Counted from the first letter of the stretch, positions 1 to 9,771 are shown. The stretch: DNA of 46,627 nt from Gammaproteobacteria bacterium (GCA_027315405.1 DAHUYB010000073.1:1-46627), one strand, 5' to 3'. Numbers and translations are program-made. Notes: generated by a model from the letters alone, not told the origin.

Positions 1-215
1 GGTCGTTCGGTTTGGAACACCTCGATGGGGTGATAGATCAGTGAGTTCTTCGGACTGTAGTGCAGGTCTGTTCGCGGGTATGCGGATTGGAACCAGGCGA
101 TCAGTGTCTGCGGTTCAGGTGTGTGACAGATCTCCGCGGCCCGCGCGCCCACGCTGCAGCATGCGCAAAACACCAATGCTATGAGGCTGTTGCCGAAGAT
201 CCGCGTCTTATGCAT
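1..215 (-). CDS. Secreted hypothetical protein, N-terminal part only
   Basis: A reading frame begins at an ATG at 215 and stays open to the window edge, giving 71 codons. The first residues (MHKTRIFGNSLIALVFCACC) look like a signal peptide: basic start, hydrophobic core, and a possible cleavage after GARAA. The mature part starts with EICHTPEPQ. It begins 27 bases after the purC stop on the same strand, so it is probably co-transcribed with purC. I do not recognise the family, and the C-terminal end lies outside the window. A function cannot be given. Confidence 0.55.
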   Translation of the reverse strand, partial: MHKTRIFGNSLIALVFCACCSVGARAAEICHTPEPQTLIAWFQSAYPRTDLHYSPKNSLIYHPIEVFQTER

Positions 216-242
216 AACTGCGGCATTCCACAGCGCCGCCGC

Positions 243-1136
243 TTAGGCCGTCAGCCGCCGGTAGGCCTCGCGGTATTTCTCCGCGGTTTTGGCGATGACC
301 TCCGCCGGCAAATGCGGCGCCGGAGGTTTCTTGGGCCAATCCAGGGTTTCCAGATAGTCGCGTACGTACTGCTTGTCGAAGCTGGGCGGGCTGATGCCGG
401 GCCGGTAGCTGTCGGCGGGCCAGAAGCGCGAGGAGTCGGGCGTCAGGGCTTCATCGATCAGCAGTAATTGGCCAGTGTCATCCAGGCCGAATTCGAACTT
501 GGTGTCGGCGATGATGATGCCGCGCGTGAGGGCGTGCGCGGCCGCGTACTCATAAAGCCGCAGGCTCGTCTCCCGGACCTTTTCCGCCAGCGGCTGTCCC
601 AGCAACCTGGCAGTGTCCTCGAAGGAGATGTTCTGGTCGTGCTGCCCCGTGGGCGCCTTGGTGGCGGGTGTGAAGATCGGTTGCGGCAGTTTGTCCGCGA
701 GCCTGAGTCCCTGGGGCAGGACGATGCCGCAGAGCGCGCCGGTCTTCTGATAATCCTTCCAGCCGGAGCCGATGAGATAGCCGCGCACCACCGCTTCGAT
801 GGGCAGCGCCTTGAGTTTGCGCACCAGCATGGCGCGATCCTTGAGCAGCGCCTGCTCGGCGGGATCCTTCACCACCTCGGCGAGCGTCAGCGTGGTCAGC
901 TGGTTTGGAATGATGGCTTGCGTGCGCCCGAACCAGAAGCGCGAAATACCGGTCAGCACCGCGCCCTTGCCGGGAATCGGGTCCGGCAACACCACGTCGA
1001 AAGCCGAGAGCCGGTCGCTGGTGACGATCAGCAGATGTTCCGGTCCGGCAGCGTAGATGTCGCGTACCTTGCCGCGGTGAATGAGCACCAGGCTCTTGAG
1101 ATGGGTTTCGAATACCGGAGCGGTCGCGGCGGACAT
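243..1136 (-). CDS. purC: Phosphoribosylaminoimidazole-succinocarboxamide synthase
   Basis: SAICAR synthetase of purine biosynthesis; it joins aspartate to carboxyaminoimidazole ribotide using ATP in the cytoplasm. The N-terminus carries the family pattern [12 protein letters not shown] followed by [20 protein letters not shown]. The central [17 protein letters not shown] and the later [11 protein letters not shown] and [13 protein letters not shown] are also hallmark segments. At about 298 residues it matches the longer form common in proteobacteria rather than the 237-residue E. coli type. I place the start at ATG 1136; an in-frame TTG at 1148 would add four residues. It is transcribed away from the djlA-like gene, with about 110 bases between them for divergent promoters. 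Confidence 0.95.
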   Translation of the reverse strand: MSAATAPVFETHLKSLVLIHRGKVRDIYAAGPEHLLIVTSDRLSAFDVVLPDPIPGKGAVLTGISRFWFGRTQAIIPNQLTTLTLAEVVKDPAEQALLKDRAMLVRKLKALPIEAVVRGYLIGSGWKDYQKTGALCGIVLPQGLRLADKLPQPIFTPATKAPTGQHDQNISFEDTARLLGQPLAEKVRETSLRLYEYAAAHALTRGIIIADTKFEFGLDDTGQLLLIDEALTPDSSRFWPADSYRPGISPPSFDKQYVRDYLETLDWPKKPPAPHLPAEVIAKTAEKYREAYRRLTA

Positions 1137-1245
1137 GCGCTGATCCAAATAACTGGCAGGCGCCTATCTTCCGTGACGGCCGAGATCCTGTCCAGCCGTT
1201 CGAGTCGCAGCGGTTAGAATAAGACTCCTTTATCCATCATCGGGC

Positions 1246-2040
1246 ATGTGCATGGGTTGGTGGGGAGCAATCATCGGCGCGTTGCTGGGTTGGGCGGTCG
1301 GCCGGTCTTGGGGCGCGTTACTGGGAGCGTTGCTGGGTTATAGCCTGGCTGCCAGCCGCGTCCGCGTGAATTGGGCGCATCTGAACCCAGGGCGTGCGCA
1401 GGCAGCGTTCTTCAGCGCCACGTTCTCGGTGATGGGCTGCATCGCCAAGGCCGACGGCCGGGTCTCGGAAGACGAGATTCGTGCCGCCCGCGCCGTTATG
1501 GCGCAGATGAATCTGAGCGCGGAACAGCAACGCGCCGCCATCGAACTGTTTAACCAGGGCAAGCAGCCGGATTTTCAGCTGGAGGCGGTGCTCATCCACT
1601 TTCGCGATGAATGCGGCGGTTATCCGGCACTGCTGCGCATGTTTCTGCAGATCCAGTTGACGGCCGCGCTGGCCGACGGCGTGCTGCACCCGGCGGAGCA
1701 GGCGATCTTTACGCGCATCTGCACGCTCTTGGGCATTCCACCCGTAGAGCTGCATCGCTACGAGGAATTTATCCGCGCCCAACAAACGTTTGGCGGCGGG
1801 CGCGGGCCCTCGCGGCCCCAACCTGACAGGCTGGCGGCGGCCTATCAGACCCTGGGCATACAGCCCGGGAGCAGCGACGAGGAAATCAAGCGCGCTTACC
1901 GGCAGCTCATGAAAGATAACCATCCTGACCGGCTGGTGGCGCGCGGTCTGCCGGAGGAGATGCTGAAACTCGCCCAGGAAAGGACCCAGCAGATCAACGT
2001 CGCCTACGAGGCCATCAAGACCGCCAGGGGCATCAGGTAA
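1246..2040 (+). CDS. djlA: DjlA-like J-domain co-chaperone with TerB domain
   Basis: The protein begins with a short membrane segment rich in glycine and small residues (WWGAIIGALLGWAVG), continues with a TerB-like helical domain (about residues 50-170, with acidic metal-type motifs such as AKADGRVSEDE and ALADGVLHPAEQ) and ends with a J domain (about residues 195-264) containing the HPD signature in KDNHPDRL. This order is that of DjlA, an inner-membrane DnaK co-chaperone whose J domain faces the cytoplasm. An ATG two codons later is an equal alternative start. A perfect 16-bp palindrome follows immediately after the stop. Confidence 0.88.
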   Translation: MCMGWWGAIIGALLGWAVGRSWGALLGALLGYSLAASRVRVNWAHLNPGRAQAAFFSATFSVMGCIAKADGRVSEDEIRAARAVMAQMNLSAEQQRAAIELFNQGKQPDFQLEAVLIHFRDECGGYPALLRMFLQIQLTAALADGVLHPAEQAIFTRICTLLGIPPVELHRYEEFIRAQQTFGGGRGPSRPQPDRLAAAYQTLGIQPGSSDEEIKRAYRQLMKDNHPDRLVARGLPEEMLKLAQERTQQINVAYEAIKTARGIR

Positions 2041-2042
2041 GT

Positions 2043-2058
2043 GCTATCGGCCGATAGC
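2043..2058. terminator. 16-bp perfect palindrome after djlA-like gene
   Basis: GCTATCGG is followed directly by CCGATAGC, a perfect palindrome starting 3 bases after the djlA-like stop. No T-run follows, so it is either a Rho-dependent end structure or a protein-binding palindrome. The rest of the gap up to 2213 shows no gene. Confidence 0.4.
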
Positions 2059-2213
2059 TGCGGTATCCCGTATCCATTCGATGCAGGCGTGGTGCGCGCC
2101 GCTTTATTATGCTGGCTACTCGCCGCGATAACGAATAGCTATGATGAGCCATGAATTAAATTCCTCTTTGGCCACGCTCGCAGGAACAGCGCTTAACCGG
2201 AGATATTGCGATC

Positions 2214-2960
2214 ATGCTGGATAACACGTTGCCGGGCGTCGGCAAGTCTGTGCAAAAACAACGGCACTTCGTTCCGGAGTCCCGCTTTGGTTTCTGGTTT
2301 CTGGGCACGCGTACCTGGGAACAGCATGTCATCCAGATCACCCTCGATGATTTGGCGCCGTTGATCAACGCGCCGCGGAAAGCGTATGCGGTGGTGCTGG
2401 ATGCGGGCTGTGGCCAGGGTCGGGCATTGCATCTGTTGCATTCCAGATTTCGGCCGCAACGGCTGATTGGCCTGGATGCGGAGGATAAAGCACTCATGCG
2501 CGCCCGCAAGCAAGTCGCGAACCGGGGTCTGGATGTGGAATTATTGAAAGGTGATTGTGCCGCCATCGCCTTGCCGGACCAAAGCGTTGATTTGCTGTTT
2601 TGCCATCAGACCTTCCATCACCTAGTGCACCAGGAAAAGGCGCTGGCGGAATTTTACCGCGTACTCAAACCCGGCGGCGTTCTGTTGTTCGCTGAATCCA
2701 CGCGTGCCTATATCTGCACCTGGGTTATCCGCTTTCTGTTCCGGCATCCCATGGAGGTACAGCGCAGCGCCGATGAATATCTGGCGATGATCCGCGGCGC
2801 GGGTTTTGTTTTTGAACCGCGCAATGTATTGCTGCCCTACCGTTGGTGGAGCCGGACCACCTTGGCAGGCGTGTTGGAATTATGCCGCTTGCGGCGCGTG
2901 CCGCCGCCGGGTCAACGCAAGGAGACGCTGGTGTATATGGCCGCTGTCAAGCCGGGCTAG
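2214..2960 (+). CDS. Class I SAM-dependent methyltransferase
   Basis: A 248-residue methyltransferase of the UbiE/Methyltransf_11 type. The SAM-binding motif I is visible as VVLDAGCGQGRAL near residue 62, the acidic end of strand 2 as LIGLDAEDKAL, and the post-motif region as DLLFCHQTFHHLVHQEKALA followed by FYRVLKPGGVLLFAE. The C-terminal third contains a hydrophobic stretch around TRAYICTWVIRFLF. The substrate cannot be told from the sequence. The ATG at 2214 has a GGAG about ten bases upstream. It stands alone: the djlA-like gene lies upstream on the same strand and a convergent CopD-like gene begins 36 bases downstream. Confidence 0.85.
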   Translation: MLDNTLPGVGKSVQKQRHFVPESRFGFWFLGTRTWEQHVIQITLDDLAPLINAPRKAYAVVLDAGCGQGRALHLLHSRFRPQRLIGLDAEDKALMRARKQVANRGLDVELLKGDCAAIALPDQSVDLLFCHQTFHHLVHQEKALAEFYRVLKPGGVLLFAESTRAYICTWVIRFLFRHPMEVQRSADEYLAMIRGAGFVFEPRNVLLPYRWWSRTTLAGVLELCRLRRVPPPGQRKETLVYMAAVKPG

Positions 2961-2996
2961 AAGTTTGCCACGCAGGCATTCATCGTGCCGCACAGG

Positions 2997-3461
2997 CTAG
3001 TCGTAGAGCGAATAGGCTCCCATCATCGCCACAATGATCACCAGCAATCCCAGGATCAGATTGATGAGCATGACAATGCGGATCTGGTTCATGGCCTTGC
3101 CTGCGGCGGCCTCGTCGTTGATTTCCACGCTGTGCCGTAAACGCCGGTAGCCCGCAAAGAACACATGCGCGAACAGCAGCATCATCAGGATGCCGAGGGC
3201 CAGCATCAGGTTTACGAAGGGCGGCGACTGTTTGAAACCGCCGAAGTCGCTGAACAGCATGTAGAAACCCGTTGCCAGCAGCACCAGAATGGCAATCCAC
3301 ACCCACGGGAAGAAACGCCCGAACACCGCGGCCCACAAGTGTGCGCGTGCCAGGGCAGTGTGGCCCGCGAGCGCCGGCCGCAACGCCACGTATGCGAAGA
3401 ACATGCCGCCCACCCAGATGACGGCCGACAGCACGTGCAGTGCAATGGCGATGGCGTTCAT
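2997..3461 (-). CDS. CopD-like four-helix membrane protein
   Basis: A 154-residue inner-membrane protein with four predicted helices: residues 3-25, about 50-70, about 82-104 and about 126-150. The first helix has the pattern HVLSAVIWVGGMFFAYV, seen in the CopD/HemJ family, where the histidine is a likely haem or copper ligand. A second histidine pair lies at FAHVFFAGYRRLRH. The family ranges from copper-resistance proteins to protoporphyrinogen oxidase HemJ, and I cannot choose between these. GGAG sits about ten bases before the ATG. It is divergent from rpe across a 105-base gap. Confidence 0.8.
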   Translation of the reverse strand: MNAIAIALHVLSAVIWVGGMFFAYVALRPALAGHTALARAHLWAAVFGRFFPWVWIAILVLLATGFYMLFSDFGGFKQSPPFVNLMLALGILMMLLFAHVFFAGYRRLRHSVEINDEAAAGKAMNQIRIVMLINLILGLLVIIVAMMGAYSLYD

Positions 3462-3566
3462 GGATGATTGCTCCGTTGTTGGTTGCCGGTGGTGCGGCTG
3501 GCTCGTCAGCCGGCCGATAGGGTAGAGTGTAGCGCCAACGCCGCCACAGGGTAACCGGGAACGCTC

Positions 3567-4244
3567 ATGCGGGATTTTCGCATCGCCCCTTCGATTCTAT
3601 CCGCCGATTTCGCCCGCTTGGGTGAGGAAGTGGATGCCGTTCTCAAAGCCGGCGCTGACCTGATCCACTTCGACGTGATGGACAACCATTACGTACCCAA
3701 CCTCACCATCGGGCCGGTGGTATGCGCAGCACTGCGCAAGCACGGGTTGACGGCCCCCATTGACGTGCATCTGATGGTGAAACCCGTGGACCGGCTGATC
3801 GGCGACTTCGCCGAGGCGGGCGCCAGCTACATCACCTTCCATCCCGAAGCCAGCGAGCATGTGGATCGCAGCCTGCAGCTCGTCCACGACAGCGGTTGCC
3901 GGGCGGGGCTGGTGTTCAATCCCGCCACGCCGCTTACGCACCTGAAACACGTCATGGACAAGCTCGACATGATTCTCATCATGTCCGTGAACCCCGGTTT
4001 TGGCGGCCAGACATTCATCCCGGCGAGCCTGGTCAAACTACGCGAGGCACGCGCGCTTATCGAGAAAAGCGGCCGCGACATTCGCCTGGAAATTGACGGC
4101 GGCGTGAAGCTGGACAATATCCGCGAAATCGCCCAAGCTGGCGCCGACACGTTCGTGGCCGGTTCCGCGATTTTCGGCGCCCCGGATTACACCGCCGTGA
4201 TCACGGCAATGCGGCGTGAGCTGGCGAAAGTTTCAAGCGAGTAG
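3567..4244 (+). CDS. rpe: Ribulose-phosphate 3-epimerase
   Basis: Interconverts ribulose 5-phosphate and xylulose 5-phosphate in the pentose phosphate pathway. The TIM barrel shows all the usual signatures: [15 protein letters not shown] at the N-terminus, [17 protein letters not shown] (catalytic Asp and His), the metal-ligand histidine in [22 protein letters not shown], and [10 protein letters not shown] near the end. Its 225 residues are the normal length. In many gammaproteobacteria rpe is directly followed by gph and the trp genes; here two opposite-strand outer-membrane protein genes lie between rpe and gph. Confidence 0.97.
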   Translation: MRDFRIAPSILSADFARLGEEVDAVLKAGADLIHFDVMDNHYVPNLTIGPVVCAALRKHGLTAPIDVHLMVKPVDRLIGDFAEAGASYITFHPEASEHVDRSLQLVHDSGCRAGLVFNPATPLTHLKHVMDKLDMILIMSVNPGFGGQTFIPASLVKLREARALIEKSGRDIRLEIDGGVKLDNIREIAQAGADTFVAGSAIFGAPDYTAVITAMRRELAKVSSE

Positions 4245-4272
4245 GGCATTGAGCCGCGCCGGCTGCCCGGCA

Positions 4273-5037
4273 TTAGAAATGGATCGTGTACGCGAAGCCG
4301 ATGCCGTAATTTTCGAAACTGGTGTTTAAACCGTCAATTTTGCGGTTGTTGAGCATGCTGCCGTCGAAGCGCACGTCCCAGTGGCCGAAATGGAATTGCC
4401 AGCGCCAGGTTTGATAGAGAAACAGCTTGGCCGTGCTGCTGACCGGCATGGAGGTGGCGATATAGTTGTTTCCGCTGGGGATGTAAAAGATCGGATTGCC
4501 GCTAAAGTGCCACAGCGCCACGCCCAGTCCGTAGCCAAATAGCCAGTAACTGTCGCTGCCCGGATAGATTGGCCCCAAGCGAAGATATATGAACGGCGCG
4601 CCCGCCAGATAATCGCCGCTGACACGGGAGCCGACATTCTGGCCTATGATCGCGCTGCCCCCGGGTAGGTTCTCGTAGGAGGTGTTCTGTTCTCCGAAGG
4701 AGCCGGTGAAGTTCAGGCCCAGCACCGCGTCTCCATACCGCATGGGCACTCTGGCGAGCACGTGCTCCGGGCTGACGTAATCAAGGACCGGAACGGCCCG
4801 GCCGTTGTCAGTCATCTGTATTTTGGTGGTGCCGCTGTCATTGAACATCTTGAACGTACCCTGATCGTAGCCGATCCCCAGCACGATGGAATGTACGTTC
4901 AAGGTGTTGGTGATCGCATCAACTGTGTTTTGAATCTGACCGGAAGACGAGGTATCGGTGGCACTGTCGTCGGCGAGTGCGCTTGACGGCAGCACGCAGA
5001 GCAGCAGCAAAAAGCCAAAGGGCACGGCGAATTTCAT
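4273..5037 (-). CDS. Outer-membrane beta-barrel protein, OmpW-like
   Basis: A 254-residue protein with a clear signal peptide (MKFAVPFGFLLLLCVLPSSALA, cut before DDSATD). The mature chain is rich in alternating polar and aromatic residues and ends in phenylalanine (FAYTIHF), as expected for a barrel recognised by the Bam machinery. Segments such as SIVLGIGYDQG, VPVLDYVSP and YGDAVLGLNFTGSFG suggest an OmpW- or MipA-like barrel, but I would not name a precise family. It lies 12 bases downstream of a second barrel gene on the same strand, so the two are probably co-transcribed. Confidence 0.7.
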   Translation of the reverse strand: MKFAVPFGFLLLLCVLPSSALADDSATDTSSSGQIQNTVDAITNTLNVHSIVLGIGYDQGTFKMFNDSGTTKIQMTDNGRAVPVLDYVSPEHVLARVPMRYGDAVLGLNFTGSFGEQNTSYENLPGGSAIIGQNVGSRVSGDYLAGAPFIYLRLGPIYPGSDSYWLFGYGLGVALWHFSGNPIFYIPSGNNYIATSMPVSSTAKLFLYQTWRWQFHFGHWDVRFDGSMLNNRKIDGLNTSFENYGIGFAYTIHF

Positions 5038-5049
5038 GTTGTTTCCCTT

Positions 5050-5589
5050 TCAGTACCAGTGATAGCCGAACAGAATGCGGGCATCACTCCGGCTGTTTCC
5101 GGTGGACAAACTCAGCCCTTGGCCTTCGAAGCCGTTCATTTCGAGAACAATGGACCAGTGGCTGCGGCTTTCCCAGCCCATGGCGAAGCCCAGGCCTGGC
5201 CCATAGGTGCTCGCGCTGATGGTGCCGTTGCTGCGCTCCAATTCATCGTGAAACAGGAACTGCGCCCCCAGAAACCAATCGCCGATCCAGCGCCGCGCCT
5301 GCAGGCCGGCGGCGCCATTCAGGATGGCGTAAGGCTTGTCGGTGTGTTCATACGAGATTTCGAGGTAGGGATTCAGCGACCAGTCTGGATTGATCGCCAT
5401 TTGCGCGTCTGCAGTGAGGCTCAGGCCGCGGCCGGTACCATAGTGTGAGGAATCGCTGCTATGCACTGCTCCAAGATACAGGCCAAAACCATTGCCGGGT
5501 TCGGCCCGTGCGAGCCCTGCCCAGCCTGAGAGTGCAACGGCCATAAAAACGAGCCGCGCGGCCCTTTGAGCCAACCCGAGAATTCTCAT
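5050..5589 (-). CDS. Acyloxyacyl hydrolase (PagL)-like outer-membrane protein
   Basis: I place the start at ATG 5589, which has GGGGGAG just upstream and begins a signal peptide (MRILGLAQRAARLVFMAVAL... ending LARA), rather than at 5676. The mature chain of about 150 residues is a small barrel ending in aromatic residues (FGYHWY). The pattern of short strands with LFHDELERSNGTI and RSHWSIVLEMNGFEGQG recalls PagL-type lipid A deacylases; the possible catalytic His and Ser are not certain, so this is a suggestion only. It is the first gene of a two-gene unit with the downstream barrel gene. Confidence 0.6.
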   Translation of the reverse strand: MRILGLAQRAARLVFMAVALSGWAGLARAEPGNGFGLYLGAVHSSDSSHYGTGRGLSLTADAQMAINPDWSLNPYLEISYEHTDKPYAILNGAAGLQARRWIGDWFLGAQFLFHDELERSNGTISASTYGPGLGFAMGWESRSHWSIVLEMNGFEGQGLSLSTGNSRSDARILFGYHWY

Positions 5590-5746
5590 GCTGATCTCCC
5601 CCAAGAGGCGGTATCCGGTTGTAGTTTTGTGGATATCGCCGCTAGTATTCATACATAACGCGATGCGGATCGTCAAGCGCCACCCGGGCTGCGGTTTGAT
5701 GTCCCGTGAGTCATATCCGGATTTTTAATAACGGGTTTCCATTGCC

Positions 5747-6469
5747 TTGAAGATTGACCCGAAAGAAAGCGTCAAGGCACTCGTGGCCTTTGACCTGGAT
5801 GGCACGCTGGCCGACAGCGCGCCCGACATTGCCCGCGCCGTGGACAGCATGTCGCAAGCCCTGGGCAGAGCCCCGCCCGGTCTTGAACAGGTGCGCCAAT
5901 GGGTCGGCGACGGGATACGCCGTCTGGTGAAGCGCGTACTCACCGGCACACAGGAGGGCGAGCCGGAGCCCGAGTTGTATGCGCGTGCGTTCGAGACCTT
6001 TCGCCGCAGCTACCGCGCGCATCTGGCGGAGGAAACCCGTCTGTATCCCGGCGCCCTGGAAGTGTTGCGGCAGCTGCAGGGACGCGGCTATGGCCTGGCC
6101 TGCATTACCAATAAATCGGCGGAATTCACCGAACCGCTGTTGGCGGCACTGCACATTCGCGAGTACTTCGGTGTCGTGCTGTCCGGAGACTCCCTGCCCC
6201 GGCGCAAACCCGACCCCGCGCCTTTGCTGTTCGCGGCGCGGCATTTCAAGCTTGATCCGAAACACGGATACATGGTCGGCGATTCCAGGAATGATCTGCG
6301 CGCAGCCCGGGCCGCGGGGTTCAGGGCCATCGGTGTGGGCTACGGCTACGGTCAGGACCTGGGTGTTCTGGAGCCCGATGCCTTGTTGGGCTCGCTTACG
6401 GAATTAGCGCCACTGCTGGAAAAGTGGACAGTGGGGCTTGCTAGCGCCGGTGCAAGCCGGTATGTTTGA
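5747..6469 (+). CDS. gph: Phosphoglycolate phosphatase
   Basis: A HAD-superfamily phosphatase that removes phosphate from 2-phosphoglycolate. Motif I is FDLDGTLADSAPDI (nucleophile and acid/base aspartates), motif II is the threonine in ACITNKSAEF, motif III is the lysine in RRKPDP, and motif IV is MVGDSRNDLRAARAAG. The cap domain lies between motifs I and II. No ATG is available near the N-terminus. The longest frame starts at TTG 5747, and a GTG closer to motif I is possible, so the exact start is unsure. It precedes trpE on the same strand, the usual gammaproteobacterial order. Confidence 0.9.
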   Translation: MKIDPKESVKALVAFDLDGTLADSAPDIARAVDSMSQALGRAPPGLEQVRQWVGDGIRRLVKRVLTGTQEGEPEPELYARAFETFRRSYRAHLAEETRLYPGALEVLRQLQGRGYGLACITNKSAEFTEPLLAALHIREYFGVVLSGDSLPRRKPDPAPLLFAARHFKLDPKHGYMVGDSRNDLRAARAAGFRAIGVGYGYGQDLGVLEPDALLGSLTELAPLLEKWTVGLASAGASRYV

Positions 6470-6625
6470 TCGGTGGCGCATCCACCGCGCCCCGCTTGCA
6501 GGTTCCAGATGTCTTTACTGGTCAAGCTGAACGGAGTCGAAAAAGCCCGCACCCGGCGATGGTGAGGCCGACGTTTTTGCGTATTTAAGCAAATCGTTGT
6601 TTTCCGTTTTCAGAGTGACCGTTGC

Positions 6626-8095
6626 ATGGATCATCAGCAGTTTGACGCTTTCCGGCGCGCCGGCTTCAATCGCATTGCTGTTACCCGCGAGATTCTGGCG
6701 GATCTCGACACGCCCTTAAGCACGTATCTGAAGTTGGCGGACGCACCCTATTCTTTCCTGCTGGAATCGGTGCAGGGCGGCGAAACCTGGGGGCGCTATT
6801 CGATCATCGGTCTGCCGTCACGGGTTCGTGTCCGTTACGCCGACGGCGAATTGCGGGTGCAGAGCGCCAATCTGGAGCAACGCCGCCGCAGCGCCGATCC
6901 GTTCATGGAAATCGAGGCGCTGCGTCAGCAGGTGCGAGTACCGGTGCTGCCGGGCTTGCCGCGTTTCGCCGGTGGATTGGTGGGCTACTTGGCTTTTGAT
7001 ACGGTGCGTAGTATTGAGCCACGTCTTGTCAAATGCGCCAAACCCGATGTCCTCGGTTGCCCGGATATTTTCCTGATGCAGGCGGATGAGTTCGTGGTGT
7101 TCGACAACCTGCGCGGGATCCTGACACTGGTGACGCATGCTGATGCCGCCGACCCCGGCGGTTTGCGGGTGGCCGAGCAGCGGCTGGCGGATCTTGCGGC
7201 GCAGTTGCGCGGACCGTTGCGCTACCCCTCGCTGCACGGTTTCGTCGGCAGCGTCGCTGGAGAATTTCAACCGGGCTTCGAGCGTGAGGATTTTTGCCAG
7301 GCGGTGGCGCGGGCACGCGATTACATCCGCGACGGCGACATCATGCAGGTGGTGTTGTCGCAGCGGCTGACCGCGGCCTTCGCCGGTTCGGCCTTGGATG
7401 TGTACCGTGCATTGCGCGGTGTCAACCCTTCACCCTACATGTATTACTTGAATTTCGGCGAGTTCCAGGTGGTGGGCGCTTCACCGGAAGTGTTGGTGCG
7501 CGTGGAGGATCGCGAGCTCACGGTGCGGCCGATTGCCGGCACCCGCCCGCGCGGACAGACACCTATTGAGGATGCAGCACTGGCCGCGGAACTGCTGGCG
7601 GACCCCAAGGAGCGTGCCGAGCATCTGATGTTGTTGGATCTCGGGCGTAATGACGTTGGCCGTGTGGCCGAGACCGGCAGCGTGCATATCACCGAGCAGA
7701 TGCTGGTCGAGCGCTATTCCCACGTCATGCACATTGTCTCCGAAATCAAAGGCCGGTTGCGCGCCGGGCTCGGGCCGCTGGATGCGCTGCGCGCGGCCTT
7801 TCCCGCCGGCACCGTCAGCGGCGCCCCCAAGGTGCGGGCGCTGGAAATCATCAACGAACTGGAACCGGTGAAGCGCGGCATTTATTCCGGCGCCGTGGGT
7901 TACCTGGGCTGGAACGGCAATCTGGATATGGCCATCGCCATCCGCACGGCGGTGATCAAGGACGGCTACCTGCACGTACAGGCGGGCGCCGGCATCGTGC
8001 ATGATTCGGTACCCGAGCGCGAGTGGCAGGAAACTCTGAACAAGGGCCAGGCGCTGATCCGGGCCGTGAGCATGACGAGAGAGGCAACGGTATGA
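6626..8095 (+). CDS. trpE: Anthranilate synthase component I
   Basis: Converts chorismate to anthranilate with ammonia supplied by TrpG. The N-terminal domain contains the tryptophan-feedback motif in [16 protein letters not shown]. The catalytic half holds the chorismate-binding segments [43 protein letters not shown] and [18 protein letters not shown]. Its 489 residues are the normal length. It begins the trpE-G-D-C cluster, with 10 bases before trpG. The 156 bases upstream contain no evident leader peptide rich in Trp codons. Confidence 0.97.
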   Translation: MDHQQFDAFRRAGFNRIAVTREILADLDTPLSTYLKLADAPYSFLLESVQGGETWGRYSIIGLPSRVRVRYADGELRVQSANLEQRRRSADPFMEIEALRQQVRVPVLPGLPRFAGGLVGYLAFDTVRSIEPRLVKCAKPDVLGCPDIFLMQADEFVVFDNLRGILTLVTHADAADPGGLRVAEQRLADLAAQLRGPLRYPSLHGFVGSVAGEFQPGFEREDFCQAVARARDYIRDGDIMQVVLSQRLTAAFAGSALDVYRALRGVNPSPYMYYLNFGEFQVVGASPEVLVRVEDRELTVRPIAGTRPRGQTPIEDAALAAELLADPKERAEHLMLLDLGRNDVGRVAETGSVHITEQMLVERYSHVMHIVSEIKGRLRAGLGPLDALRAAFPAGTVSGAPKVRALEIINELEPVKRGIYSGAVGYLGWNGNLDMAIAIRTAVIKDGYLHVQAGAGIVHDSVPEREWQETLNKGQALIRAVSMTREATV

Positions 8096-8105
8096 GGCGC
8101 AATGC

Positions 8106-8741
8106 ATGTTGCTCATGATTGATAACTACGATTCCTTCACCTACAACCTGGTGCAATATCTGGGTGAGCTGGGCGCTGATGTGCGCGTGTATCGTAATGA
8201 TGCGATTACTCTCGAGCAGCTGGAGCAACTTGGTCCCGAGCGCATCGTGATTTCGCCGGGGCCATGTACGCCCAACGAAGCCGGCATTTGCGTTGAATTG
8301 ATACAAAGACTGGGCGGCAAACTCCCAATTCTGGGAGTTTGCCTCGGCCACCAGGCCATCGCCCAGGCTTACGGCGGCAGGATTGTGCGCGCCGGCCGGG
8401 TGATGCACGGCAAGATTTCCATTATGCATCACACCGGTAAAGGCGTGTTCGCGGACTTGCCTAATCCCTTCGAGGCTACGCGTTATCATTCCCTGGTGAT
8501 CGACAAGCACTCATTACCCGAGTGTTTGGAAGTCACCGCCTGGACCAGGAATGACGATGGCAGCTTGGAGGAGATCATGGGGGTGCGCCACAAAACGCTG
8601 GCGGTGGAAGGGGTGCAGTTTCATCCGGAATCCATCTTGACCCAGCATGGGCATGCATTGCTGAAGAATTTTTTGCAGCAGGAAGCCCCTCATGCATCAC
8701 TCCTCACCCCGCCCTCTCCCGCAAGGAGAGAGGGCGAGTAA
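8106..8741 (+). CDS. trpG: Anthranilate synthase component II (glutamine amidotransferase)
   Basis: Supplies ammonia from glutamine to TrpE. The class I amidotransferase triad is visible: nucleophile Cys in [17 protein letters not shown], and His-Glu in [14 protein letters not shown]. The fold begins with [19 protein letters not shown]. The last 17 residues or so ([17 protein letters not shown]) are not family sequence; they are encoded by a palindromic repeat at 8711-8735 that seems to have landed at the 3' end of the gene and extended it. The functional domain is complete. Confidence 0.96.
   Translation: MLLMIDNYDSFTYNLVQYLGELGADVRVYRNDAITLEQLEQLGPERIVISPGPCTPNEAGICVELIQRLGGKLPILGVCLGHQAIAQAYGGRIVRAGRVMHGKISIMHHTGKGVFADLPNPFEATRYHSLVIDKHSLPECLEVTAWTRNDDGSLEEIMGVRHKTLAVEGVQFHPESILTQHGHALLKNFLQQEAPHASLLTPPSPARREGE
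8711..8735. repeat. Palindromic repeat between trpG and trpD
   Basis: GCCCTCTC at 8711 pairs with GAGAGGGC ending at 8735, preceded by TCACCCC. This CCCTCTCCC/GGGAGAGGG type of palindrome is a common dispersed intergenic repeat in proteobacterial genomes (general knowledge). It supplies the 3' coding tail of trpG and sits about 25 bases before the likely trpD start. Confidence 0.65.
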
Positions 8742-8760
8742 GTCCGCGAGGCCGAAATAC

Positions 8761-9771
8761 GTGGACATCAAAGAAGCTATCAGCCATATTGTGGACCGGG
8801 TAGACCTTTCCCGCGCCGACATGGAATCCGTCATGCGCCAAATCATGACCGGTGGGGCCACGCCCATCCAGATCGGCGGATTTTTGGCGGGTTTGCGTGC
8901 CAAGGGCGAGAGCGTGGAGGAAATCGCGGCGGCGGCGGCCGTCATGCGCGCATTGGCGGTGCGCGTGGCTGTCAGCCAAGCGCATCTGGTGGACACCTGC
9001 GGCACCGGCGGCGATGGTGCGCGTCTGTTCAACGTCTCCACCACCGCTGCCTTCGTGGCGGCGGCGGCTGGCGGACGGGTCGCCAAGCACGGCAACCGCG
9101 CCATGTCCGGCAGTTCCGGCAGCGCCGACGTGTTGGAGGCGATGGGAGTCAAACTGGGCTTGCCGTCGGAGCGCATCGCCCGGTGTATTCAGGAGATTGG
9201 CATTGGATTTCTGTACGCGCCGCAACATCACAGCGCCACCCAGTATGCGGCGGCACCGCGCCGGGAGCTGGGTACGCGCACGTTATTCAATCTGCTGGGG
9301 CCGCTCACCAATCCCGCGGGTGCGCCGCACCAGCTTGTGGGCGTATTCGCACAGCGTTGGCTGGAACCGCTTGCCAAGGTATTACGCACCCTCGGTAGCC
9401 GTCACGTGCTGGTGGTGCATTCCCAGGATGGACTGGACGAGATCAGCATTGCGGCGCCTACCTATGTGACCGAGTTGCAAGGCGGTCAGCTTCGCAGCTA
9501 CAGCCTGCGGCCGGAGGATTTCGGTCTCCGGCTACAACCACTGGATACGCTCAAAGTAACGGATGTGGCCGGTAGTGTGGCGCTCATACGCCAGGTATTG
9601 GCCGGCACGCAGGGCGCGGCGTTCGATATAGTGGCGCTTAATGCCGGCGCGGCCATCTATGCGGCTGACGTGACCAACACGCTGTCGGCGGGCGTGGAGC
9701 GCGCGCGGGAAGTCCTGCGCAGCGGCGAAGCGCAACGGCGGCTCGAATGTCTTGTTGAGGCGACGCAATGA
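8761..9771 (+). CDS. trpD: Anthranilate phosphoribosyltransferase
   Basis: Joins anthranilate to phosphoribosyl pyrophosphate. The family signature [18 protein letters not shown] binds [25 protein letters not shown] and [16 protein letters not shown] are equally typical. I place the start at GTG 8761 (reading [11 protein letters not shown]), which gives 336 residues, close to the normal length. The longer frame from 8692 would translate through the palindromic repeat and add residues with no family match. The stop overlaps the trpC start as ATGA. Confidence 0.95.
   Translation: MDIKEAISHIVDRVDLSRADMESVMRQIMTGGATPIQIGGFLAGLRAKGESVEEIAAAAAVMRALAVRVAVSQAHLVDTCGTGGDGARLFNVSTTAAFVAAAAGGRVAKHGNRAMSGSSGSADVLEAMGVKLGLPSERIARCIQEIGIGFLYAPQHHSATQYAAAPRRELGTRTLFNLLGPLTNPAGAPHQLVGVFAQRWLEPLAKVLRTLGSRHVLVVHSQDGLDEISIAAPTYVTELQGGQLRSYSLRPEDFGLRLQPLDTLKVTDVAGSVALIRQVLAGTQGAAFDIVALNAGAAIYAADVTNTLSAGVERAREVLRSGEAQRRLECLVEATQ

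Noticed and set aside
60-467. Plus-strand frame at the window start
   Set aside because: It covers the end of purC and the signal-peptide protein on the other strand and is arginine-rich without motifs.
6515-6545. Possible remnant of the GAGCCTGTCGAAG-type palindrome before trpE
   Set aside because: AAGCTGAACGGAGTCGAAA is only loosely similar and has no facing arm, so I do not list it as a repeat.
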